A stretch of DNA of 55,081 nucleotides, taken from contig BCHH01000012.1 of NCBI GenBank assembly GCA_001599595.1, positions 8,680-63,760 on the forward strand, written 5' to 3'. The notes below the pieces were generated by a model. That model did not search any database and had not been told where the DNA came from. It was given only the letters and a program-made list of their open reading frames with translations. How positions within the stretch are numbered: position 1 is the stretch's first letter; each line of letters starts with the position of its first letter. The translations under genes and the position numbers were made by a program. The DNA is from Beverwykella pulmonaria (lineage: Eukaryota > Ascomycota > Dothideomycetes > Pleosporales > Melanommataceae). Of the stretch, positions 46,179-55,081 are shown piece after piece.

Positions 46179-47097
46179 AAATTCCTTTTTTGTTTGCATT
46201 CAGGGAAAGGTAAATCCTGCGCAAATTCATGCGTGCATTTCCAAGTCCCTGATCTATGGTGTTTGAGTAGTCTTGTAGTCTTGGTTCAATTTCGGTGTTT
46301 ACATATGAGTTTAAATAATCTTTGGTAATTGCGAAGCGAATTTCTTGTATCCCCTTCCATAGCGGCCAAATATAACATTTAATTTACATGAAGTTGGTTT
46401 CTTCAATACCCCCACCCATCATCCCTATTGGTGATGTGTCCCATTTAAAATCGTTCATCCGCCCACTCCCCTCATACCCACTTTAAATCAAGATTGTGTA
46501 TGCGAGATAGGGGTGTTTGGCTGGTAATGCAAATCGGGCCGTTTGCGTTTCACGGGTGGGCTCAGATGCTAGAACATGACATTTGACATGCACAGGTAAC
46601 ATAAGGAAGTGCGCTTTTGGGCCAGGGCACGATAATAGGATACCATGGTTGTCAATGGGTTGCATCGAACGATTAGGTAATTCAAGTTCGGTTATTGATT
46701 CACTACTGCGGGGGAACAGGAATCTGAATGAATTGATAGAAATCTATTCTAAGTTGACGTGTTACACTGTAGATACGAAAGGTGAGAAGCCGAGCTATTT
46801 ACTGAGAATCAAGGGTGCGCATCTTGGATAATTGACCAAAGATCACGTTCTCAATGCAATGTATTTGGGTAAGAGGATGTTGACTCACAGTGTAGGAGAA
46901 TTGAGCTGCGTTGGGAGGTATATATGCCTCAACACAGGGACAAAGTGTGTTCATATTTTGTTCCGACAAGCTGCTACTGTGTCCCCGTGTCACGATTCTA
47001 GACGAGCAGAGAAAATTGTAAAGAAAGTAAGAAATTCGTGAACATCACTAAGAGACCAGAATGCAACCTTCAAGTACAAGCATTAAAGCTTAAACAT
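46179..47097. other. Convergent 3' intergenic region
   Basis: 919 bp between midasin and the small secreted protein. AT-rich, with TTTAAATAATC-type and AATATAACATTTAATTTAC sequence suited to 3'-end signals. Reading frames are short and domain-free. No RNA gene recognised. Confidence 0.45.
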
Positions 47098-47473
47098 CTA
47101 ATCAGCAACGCTTCCTTGAGCCCCGTTCAACTTGCAATAGTAGTTCAACTCGTCTCCACCAATATGTCCCGCTGCAGAGTAGCAGTAGTCAATGCCTCCT
47201 TTGTTTGCCTGCATTGCTGTGTTAGTCTGCTATTACGTGTCTAGGATAAAAACGACGGCTCACCATGCCGCAGTCGGGACATGTGTTCCACCACTCAGTT
47301 CCCTTGTTGCGCATGAAATAATTTCCACAGGCGGCTTTTGTGGCGGTATCATTGTAAACGCTCTGTCCGCCTTCGTAATTGACGCAGAGTCCAGCATAGT
47401 GTGTGTCAGCGACAACGATGGGGGAGAGAGTGGCGGTAAGGATGAGGATGGTGAAGGTAGATGGGAAGTGCAT
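47098..47473 (-). CDS. Small secreted cysteine-containing protein
   Basis: Two exons, 47473-47264 and 47208-47098, with a 55-bp intron (GTGAGC...GCAG), encode 106 aa. An N-terminal signal peptide (MHFPSTFTILILTATLSPIV, cleavage probably after VVA) leads into a mature protein of about 83 residues with six cysteines (AGLC, KAAC, NTC, PDC, DYC, YYC), enough for three disulphides. The retained-intron version would lose the last two cysteines, which supports the splice. No family recognised. Size, secretion and cysteine content fit candidate effectors or antimicrobial-type secreted proteins. Divergent from the Celp0028-like gene. Confidence 0.75.
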
Positions 47474-48378
47474 CGTGGTGATCTAGTGTTGGCGATTGGT
47501 TCGTAAAATAATGATTATTTGGGCCTTGGATGATACACAATCGGATAGCAGTTGTAGATATGAGTGACCGGTGGTCAAGAAGCAAATGTGTTGGTAAAGC
47601 GAAAGACTGTAGTGAGCGAGTGCGAGAGAAAGTGTAAGGCCGTGTCGGATACTTATCTATCAACGGGCATATGAACTATTTTATTCTCATCTGCCCTTCT
47701 CCTATTTTTCTAAAAACCAGATGCTCCCTCCAAAGGCCCGATTGCGCCAAGTCTGCATGGAACGCATTGACATTGACAAACTATACTGAGAAATTATATC
47801 GGGGGTATCGGCGCTACTACCAAACATCATCAGTGATAAAATAACACTCAGGGATAACCCGAGGAACAGATTGTAAAGCAAACGAAATCGAGGATTCTCT
47901 TGAGGAGCACGGACCGAATGAAGAGCGCCAAAATAGAATGGTTATACCTAAGGCTAAAGAACTTAAGATAAGCGGCCGTTATGCGCTTTCGGGCCGAAGT
48001 GTTTTCAAAGCGTCTAAACGGCCCGTTGATGATTGGGCCAATGGCATCCCATATCGAAACCTTCTGGCATGATAAATCTATTAACATGTTTGGTATCGCT
48101 TGTCGACATCTTCCCTTTTGATTTGCGCATTGCGCCGATGTCAGTCCACGGCATCCACGTGCGGGACTGCCAAGTGTTACTTTCACATGATACATTTGGC
48201 TAGAGAATTTCTATTTCAATATAATTTTAGGAGTACAATCTATATAAGTGCCATTTCACGCTTTCGTGAAGTACCTCGCCGCCCTTCCAGCTTCAAACTT
48301 TTCTTTCCACTCTTCAGTCTCTCATTTACAACCCTCTTACCGCATAAAACTTGTATTCACTTTCTATATTCGTTTAAA
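47474..48378. promoter_or_regulatory. Divergent promoter region of two secreted-protein genes
   Basis: 905 bp between start codons of the two divergent secreted-protein genes. It carries a TATA-like box at 48241 and otherwise no gene. A long non-initiating open frame precedes the Celp0028-like ATG but has no ATG before 48379 that would add a credible N-terminus. Confidence 0.5.
48241..48248 (+). promoter_or_regulatory. TATA box of Celp0028-like gene
   Basis: TATATAAG, 131 bp upstream of the start codon at 48379 and followed by a pyrimidine-rich leader (48280-48370), the usual layout of a strongly inducible fungal promoter. Confidence 0.6.
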
Positions 48379-49140
48379 ATGCACGTTTCCAAACTCGCAG
48401 CAATCGCCTCCAGTGCTATTTGTGCTGCCGCAGCGCCTTCTCCCATCCAAATGGGGGCCGACGATGTCATCCTCTACGGTAAAGGGCGCTACCAACTCAT
48501 AAAGCGAACCGAAGTCGCCGAGCTGAATGCCGCACGCACCAACGGCACTGTTCCGCCCATGCCCGGATATCTCAATGGCACTCTCTTTCACGGCCCCGGT
48601 AACGAAACTACCAATGGAACGGCCAACGTGACCACCCGGTCTCTCTCGAAGCGCAAGAACTCTGCCACCATCATTGTTAAGAACCCTCCTTCCCGCTTCC
48701 TCGGCTGGGACATCCAAATGTCCTCCGTCGTCAAAGGTGCAGACGCTAGCGGAACCACCATCTCCGTGACCTCTGGCTACGAAGTTTCCAATAGCATCTC
48801 AGTCGGTACATCCGCCACCTTCACCCTTGTAAAAGACTTTCTCGAAGCCTCCGTCTCAATCGACTACAGCACTTCGTGGACCAGCTCCCAGTCCCAGCAG
48901 TTCCAGGCCACTGTCGCTCCAGGCAAGTATGGAGCGTATGTGAGCAATGCGTGGACGAACAGGCAGAGTGGAGTGGTGTTTCAAGGAGTCATCGGAGAGG
49001 ATTCGTCTCCGAGTTATTATCAGGCAGACTCATTCGAGAGTAAGAGTTTTGATTCACTGGCGTGGGTTGATGGGGTTATATCGCTTTGCACGGGTACTGA
49101 GCTCCCACTGAGAAGGTGCTTGGGGGAAGGAACTTTTTAA
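48379..49140 (+). CDS. Secreted protein, Celp0028 effector-like family
   Basis: An intronless 253-aa frame from ATG 48379 (MHVSKLAAIASSAICAAAA), a clear signal peptide with cleavage probably after the Ala run. Next comes a pro-region with several N-glycosylation sites (NGT, NGT, NET, NGT, NVT) ending at a dibasic SKRK, a possible Kex2 processing site. The mature domain is beta-rich: SGYEVSNSISVGTSATFTLV, then KDFLEASVSIDYSTSWTSSQ, then an aromatic C-terminus with TGTELPLRRCLGEGTF. Fungal databases label this family 'Celp0028 effector-like', from recognition. Only two mature cysteines are present. Role in host interaction is unproven. Confidence 0.78.
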   Translation: MHVSKLAAIASSAICAAAAPSPIQMGADDVILYGKGRYQLIKRTEVAELNAARTNGTVPPMPGYLNGTLFHGPGNETTNGTANVTTRSLSKRKNSATIIVKNPPSRFLGWDIQMSSVVKGADASGTTISVTSGYEVSNSISVGTSATFTLVKDFLEASVSIDYSTSWTSSQSQQFQATVAPGKYGAYVSNAWTNRQSGVVFQGVIGEDSSPSYYQADSFESKSFDSLAWVDGVISLCTGTELPLRRCLGEGTF

Positions 49141-51389
49141 TTACATAAACCAAAGACACCACAAGCCAGGTTGATATCACTTGTTAATCAGTCCGCTGCA
49201 CTATATATCAGGTGTACACTACATACATGATATAGAATACAACGCAGACAACATTATCGTGATTTGCGCTCGTTCATCACACTTCGTGCGATGTGGTTCT
49301 GATTCAGTGATCTTCCCATCACCATATATGATCCAAAACATAATCGCCAGGTTTTGGCTTAACGATCCCGTCCTCTGACAGTCTAATGCCATTTTCCTTC
49401 GAAAACTTCAAAGCCGCGTCAAAATTTCTATATGAATGCGTGTGAACTATATGTGGAACTATCCCTCCCTCCCGGTATGTATAGGGCAAAAGTCGTATGT
49501 TAAACGTGCACATAAGACGAGTACGAAGGTCGTCGACTCCATAGTCTAAGTATGGTAGGTTGGCACGACTGGAGCAATGAGAGCAACATCGCATACCTAT
49601 TTGAAGTTGATGTAACTCCTCTAGTACGACACAAGTTGATAGAATACGCGTATTTTCTATTTATCCACGATTGAAACCGATGCCGTAGCATGATACCTGT
49701 TCGTTGTTGGTAATTGCGTTTCCAGTGGTTTCCTCAAGCGGCTCACATTGCGGTTTAAATAAGTTCGTAATTTCCTGGATGTAGATCCTCGGAAGCAATT
49801 AATTATGCCATGTTCTCGTCGTTGGATCACTGTCTATCTTCAGAGATGGAGAACTGGTCAGTGAGTTTGGTGAACACGCACTACGATGATGTCAATCCGT
49901 AGAAGAGCAGTTCCATAAACCCCCTCCCTTCCTCCTCATCGCGACATGAATAGAGCGCCTAGAGTAGTTCCATTAGTTGTTATCAATCTCTTAGAATATA
50001 CTTAGTCTCGACTTGAATAGATGGGTAACTCCCAATGTGAGGGAGATGAAAATCGTCGCCGTAGAAAGCCCTTGTGCCAAAGAAACTTGTGCTTGATTAG
50101 TTGTTGAATTTTTGTGCCGGAGGAGGTTTACCGACCTCCACGTCGTTGATTCCAGCATTTCATTCAAGGCATTACTGCTAGCTTCTAAGGCCATCGCGCT
50201 GCGATTGTAGCCCCATGGATACGTTTTCTGAAACGGCTGGCCTCGATCTCCCACGGTATGGCCTCTCCTCCCACCATTGCCTTGCCCACGTTAACCTCTT
50301 TGTTGCATGCATCCACCTTAATTTCCTTATCCCTGAGAGTTTCTATGACCTCCATGATTCATATTACTGCCGGCAGGTTAGTATTGAAAGTTGGCTCCGC
50401 CTCTATGCGGTGTTCTACGAGTGGAGCTGTTCTTTTGTCGCCCTTATGCATTCCAGCCGCTCTGTCGCGATCTATTGTCGTTGCCTTGGGAGCACTTTTT
50501 CTAGCTTCCTGCTCATCTCTCTGTTGAAATGTTTGGCATGTAATGAGCGAATGAAACCTTTGGGTTTAGAAGACTATTCTGGAATATGGGTGGCCGGGCT
50601 GGGTTGCACTGCGCGTATACCCTACTCGGCATTTGAGTTGGAGTCTCTTAAGGTGCGTAGAATACTGGATAATTCGGTACAAGACTCGGTGCCGTCATTG
50701 GAGTGCGAGTAGGGAATTGGCTACTCGATGCGTTCATCTCTGAAACAAATGCCGTTGGAAGGCAGCTCAGAGAAATGAGAGAACTCCCATTAGCCTCGAA
50801 ATCAGGCTGATTGAGAGGGAGAACTCCTCCTATGTGAACTTCCCGATCAGGCAGTGGTTCCTGGAAAGAACCCTGAGGTAATCCTACGGGATCACATGCT
50901 TGTCGGTAACTGAAAGAAACAATTGGAGCACCGGTACACATCTGAGCACATGACTAGGTATCTGAAAGTTTCACGAGAGTTCCTCCATCCACTTCTCCTG
51001 TATCCAGCCTCGTGAAGCTTGGCTTGTTTTAACTTTGGGGTCTATCATTCATTCAAAGGCCGCATACAGAAATGCAAGACAGTGAGTAACTGCATATTGA
51101 AGTTCAGGAGAGATGTAGAACGTGATGCCCCGTGAACCTTAGGCCCTGCTGCCTCGCCTGGCCGGCAAATCAGATGCGTGTGCCGCTCACGTTGATTCCG
51201 CGCTAGCCAGTGCTTCAGCCTTGCCTCGCTCGACGTCCAGCCCAGCCGTGGTGCCAGCAGGCGGCCAGCTACAGTGCGCGCCATGAGGCTGAGCGGCAGC
51301 TAATGTCGTTGCAAGCACTGCCTGCACTTATTGCCAGGCCGTCGCTTTACTCACTGCACAAGATTTATCCCCTGCCATAACGGCTCCGA
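49141..51389. other. Intergenic interval with unresolved reading frames
   Basis: About 2.2 kb. On the minus strand two stretches look faintly gene-like: 50941-50648 (ATG, MCTGAPIVSFSYRQAC...) and 50254-49991. The latter includes GYNRSAMALEASSNALNEML and, after a possible intron, a hydrophobic LSTATIFISLTLGVTHLF near the end. I could not join them into a consistent spliced model. A 165-codon plus frame (50215-50712) overlaps them. The right 400 bp must hold the NLR promoter. Confidence 0.35.
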
Positions 51390-54300
51390 ATGCCACGCCA
51401 ACTGCGCCGCGAAGAATACACGATAGGATGGATATGCGCCCTCCCAGTCGAGCTGGCTGCGGCACAGGAGATGCTCGACGAAGAGCACGACAATCTTGAG
51501 CGCGACCTCGGCGACAACGACGAGAACCTGTACGCCCTGGGGTCGATAGGAGGACACCACGTAGTGATTGTATGCCTGCCGGCTGGCCGGATTGGCAACA
51601 ACCCGGCAGCAACCGTGGCAACGCAGATGAGGGCGACCTTTAAGGGGATCCGGTTTGGCCTAATGGTAGGCATCGGCGGAGGCGCCCCGAGTGCAGAGGT
51701 AGACATCCGGCTAGGGGACGTGGTGGTCAGCCATCCGCACCAGACCTCTGGCGGGGTTGTGCAATACGATATAGGGAAGGCAACGCCGAGCGGGTTTATG
51801 CGGACGGGATTTTTGAACTCTCCGCCGCAGATGCTGCTAGGAGCGGTTGCTATGGTGCGGGCGAAAGAGCTTCGGGGCAAGGGCAGGCTCTCTGAGCATA
51901 CCTCCAAGCTCGACCTCATTCCCAAGTTCCAGCGCAGCAAGACAGCGCCTGACATTCTGTTCAAGGCAACATATGACCATGCAGGAGGGCTGACGTGCGA
52001 GCTGTGTAGCACTGACAAACAAGCGGCTCGGCAGCGGCGCGAAAGCGAAGAGGGGGTGGTGGTGCATTACGGGACGATTGCATCCGGGAACCAGGTGATG
52101 AGGAATGCTGCTGAAAGAGACAAGGTCAGCGCTGAGCTTGGCGGCGTGCTCTGCTTTGAGATGGAGGCAGCAGGCCTGATGAATAGCTTCCCCTGCCTCG
52201 TCATCCGCGGCATCTGCGACTACGCCGACTCGCACAAGAACAAGACGTGGCAGGCGTACGCGGCGGGGACGGCAGCGGCGTATGCGAAGGAAGTGCTTTT
52301 GACGATACCGGCGGCAGACGTGGCGGAGATCCGCACAGCCGAAGATGCCACCAGAGGAGCAAACAGTCAGTATCGCAGTTAGCTTGAACCTGCTAGTGTG
52401 TTGGCATTGATTTTCCGGCAGAACGTGACTTCCCATTTCTTGCCAGTACTCTCGCTAAGCGCAGGAAAGTCAGCTCATCTACTAGCACAGAGAATAGCAT
52501 AGCAGAGTAGGTCATATTCGACCTTTAGTAAGCTCTTTGTCCCAGAATGTCACTAACAACTGAAGACAACAGACGTCCACTCCGACAAGTAGAGCACAAT
52601 GCACGTCTATTGATAGAGGTGTGTATTGCTAAGCCCGAGTCTGTAAATTTGAGCATTCTAACAATATCACAGTATCAGCACCACTCTCATCCCAGGAGAT
52701 AGGTATTTGAACTACAAGAAAACCCTTAACTAAACCACTAATTTGGCATAGACTGTCTAAGATCACTCTCGTTTATAGAACAAGAGCAGAGACACAAACA
52801 TATTGAAACTGCAAAGGATACTTGTCAGTGGCTCCTCGAGGACCCAGAGTATCAAGTGTGGACAAAAAGATCCCGAGGACTTTTCTGGATCAAAGGAAAT
52901 CCTGGCGCTGGAAAATCTGTGCTTATGAAATTCGCTGTTGCAGAGATGCATCGCAGACACTCCGGAGAGCTCGTTTTGTCTTTTTTCATCCACGGCCGAG
53001 GAACAGATCTGCAAAAGACTCCGTTGGGTATCTTCCGTGCTCTATTGAATTCCATGCTCAAGTACTTCCCAGAGTACCTCTCCCAGCTCACCAAGTTGTT
53101 TGAAGACCAGGAGGAACGGTTGGGTGCTTATACAGCGAAAAGGTGGGAGTGGGCCGACAAGGAGCTTCAAGATCTTTTATCCGATATTCTGATAAAAGGC
53201 TCCAAGCACCAGCCTGTTGTCATCTTTATCGACGCACTTGATGAGTGTGGGGAAGATATTGCTAAAGGCTTGTTCACGTACTTCAAAGACCTCATGGAAG
53301 ACATCGAGAGCAATAAATCGCAAGTCAAGATATGCGTTTCTTCCCGACACTATCCAGTTCTCGGTATTGACAATATCCCATCAATCTCTGTAGAGAAGCG
53401 AAATCGCAAGGACATCCGATCAATAGTTCAGAAACGACTAAAGGAAATTGAACTAAGTTCAAAGCGCGTTCAAATCCAGGAAGCGATCTTGTCGAAAGCT
53501 CAAGGAGGGTTTCAATGGGCGGTTTTGGTCACTGCTATGGTGACTGATGGAAATGCCACAGGAACAAGAATAGATAAGATACACAAAGCGATCACATCTA
53601 TGCCGCAAGATCTCGAAAAGCTATATACCAATATTCTAAGCGGTGCCATGGAAACTGAGGAACACCAGATGGTCAAGCTCTTTCAGTGGATTCTCTTCGC
53701 TGAGCGGCCGCTATCAATGCAGGAACTTCGAGACGCTCTTGCCACCGACAAGGACATGACTTGTACCACTGTTTCTGAACTTAGGCGCCATGAGAGTTGG
53801 ATCGAGACTCTAAGTCAATTCGAAAGGCATGTAAAGCATTTGTCGAGGGGGCTAGTGGAGTTTCAGACCCGCGATGTTTACGAGCAATATGAACCAGGCG
53901 GAGAAGAGTCGGACCGAGAGGCGCAATTTATCCATCAATCAGTTGCCGACTATCTCCTAGAACGATTTCTCAAGAACGCCAGACTTTATGGAGGCGTTTC
54001 TCGACCCATTTCCGGAGCTGGGAACTTCGAGATCTCAAGGTCATGTCTTAAATATTTGGCATTAGAGGAAGTACTGGAAGCGGCTCAGTTGCCTCGTGGC
54101 ACACTCTCTACAATGTTTCCATTGGCTCCTTATGCAACACGGTTTGTATTCAAACATATCCGAAAGGTGGAGCAACATGGAATAACGCAGCCCGACCTAC
54201 TTGAGCTTATTCAGTGGGATGTACGATCTGAATCGTTGGGGAAAGTTACGAGCTTATGGACAGTCTTCGATCCTAATAGGGTCCATACTCCCGTAGGCTG

Positions 54301-55081
54301 GCCATTTATTGAAACGACAACGCTGCACGTCCTGATCGGACTTGGCTCGAAGAGTGCTTTGGATGCTTTCTTACTGGAAAACGATGCACATGTTAGTAGG
54401 AAAGACTCGGACGGGAACACACCGCTACTTCTTGCCACCAAAGAGAGTGAAGAAGACATGGCGCTTGTGTTGCTACGTCAAACACAAAATATTGGTGTCA
54501 ATTCAAGCGACGAAGATGGAAGAACACCACTTTCATGGGCAGCAGAAAACGGGCAAGAGGCGGTGGTGAAGATGCTGATTGAGATGGGTACGGTTCAGAT
54601 TGACATGAGGGACATGTGTGGGTGGACACCGTTATCCTGGGCAGCGAAAAAGGGGCATGAATCTGTAGTCAAGCTTCTTCTTGGCACCGGCAGGATTGAT
54701 GTTGACTCAGAGGATCGGGATAGGCGGACGCCGCTGTTGTGGGCGGTAGGGAATGGACAGAAGTCGGTAGTAAAGCTGCTACTCGACACAGGCAAGGCCA
54801 ACGTTAACTCGAAGGATCAGGGTGGGCGGACGCCGCTGTTAGAGGCGGCAAAGAACGGACATGAGGCGGTATTTAAGCTATTACTCGACACAGGCAAGGT
54901 TGATGTTGGCTCGAAGGATCGGGATGGGCGGACACCACTACTAGAGGCGGTAAAGAACGGAAACGAGGCGGTAGTCAAGCTGCTGCTCGACACAGGCAAG
55001 GTCGATGTTGGCTCGAAGGATCGGGATGGGTGGACACCGCTACTAGAGGCGGCAGAGAACGGACACGAGGCGGTAGTCAAG
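51390..55081 (+). CDS. NLR-type protein: PNP_UDP - NACHT - ankyrin repeats (3' end beyond window)
   Basis: Five exons, 51390-52365, 52422-52506, 52566-52618, 52673-52702 (a 30-bp exon) and 52752 to the edge, give 1158 residues so far. Introns of 56, 59, 54 and 49 bp keep phase throughout. Residues about 10-310 form a nucleoside-phosphorylase-like domain (YTIGWICALPVELAAAQEML, FGLMVGIGGGAPS, CFEMEAAGLMNSFPCLVIRG). A KRRK-containing linker follows. The NACHT has Walker A GNPGAGKS (430-437) and Walker B VVIFIDALDE (537-546), then winged-helix-like sequence (WILFAERPLSMQELRDAL...FIHQSVADYLL). From about residue 915 ankyrin repeats (RTPLLEAAKNGHEAVFKLLL) run to the edge. Fungal NLRs of this type work in self/non-self recognition and programmed cell death. 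Confidence 0.93.
54713..55081 (+). repeat. 102-bp near-identical tandem repeats encoding ankyrins
   Basis: GATC-starting units begin at 54713, 54815, 54917 and 55019, exactly 102 bp (34 codons) apart, and continue past the window. The last ones are almost identical (RDGRTPLLEAVKNGNEAVVK type). High internal identity is typical of fungal NLR repeat arrays kept uniform by recombination and shuffled to change specificity. Confidence 0.92.

Noticed and set aside
50215..50712. 165-codon plus-strand frame
   Set aside because: No domain, no supportive introns or promoter, overlaps stronger minus-strand signals; kept only as part of the unresolved interval.
1..55081. tRNA, rRNA or CRISPR features
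   Set aside because: No cloverleaf with conserved A/B boxes, no rRNA core sequence and no regularly spaced repeats with unique spacers were recognised by reading.

Overview
The window is nuclear DNA of a filamentous ascomycete (Pezizomycotina; Dothideomycetes or a close class seems likely, but this is inference). Support: genes carry many 42-160 bp introns with GTRNGY donors and CTRAY branch sites; the gene set is fungal (midasin, Ctk3, a PNP-NACHT-ankyrin NLR, a Celp0028-like secreted protein, a fungal gasdermin-like protein); and a decayed hAT transposon carries CpA-to-TpA stop codons typical of RIP. Two N bases (15772, 15883) mark a draft assembly.

Layout. 1-169: 3' end of a Q-rich gene. 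569-1527: APH-fold kinase (-). 2158-5400: hAT element with a perfect 8-bp target duplication, inserted in an older repeat just past the stop codon of a family III CoA-transferase (5472-6902, -). 6903-8627: non-coding, with a MITE-like inverted-repeat element. 8628-12874: a convergent pair, a gasdermin-like pore-former (+) and a DUF7580-like/subtilisin fusion protease (-). 13482-16250: large C2H2 protein (+), divergent from the protease. 16251-19896: repeat-rich, gene-poor (LINE remnant, tandem repeats, probable solo LTR). 19897-21822: two small tandem paralogues of unknown function. 21975-23312: membrane-anchored alpha/beta hydrolase (-). 23837-27551: RING/RS-rich protein (+). 28050-46178: housekeeping block of P5C reductase (-), Ctk3 (+), mitochondrial L12 (-) and the 4906-residue midasin (+). 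47098-49140: divergent pair of secreted proteins. 49141-51389: no resolved gene. 51390-55081: PNP-NACHT-ankyrin NLR (+), cut by the window edge.

The most interesting locus is 8.6-12.9 kb. A gasdermin-like protein with an acidic C-terminal tail lies tail-to-tail, 93 bp apart, with a complete subtilisin fused to a large N-terminal regulatory domain. That is the architecture of the fungal HET-Q1/HET-Q2 system, in which the protease cleaves the gasdermin tail and triggers regulated cell death. The C2H2 gene and the NLR make this accessory flank look like fungal self/non-self or immune-type DNA, beside a conserved core block. Gene models were spliced by eye; every resolved junction keeps the reading frame.
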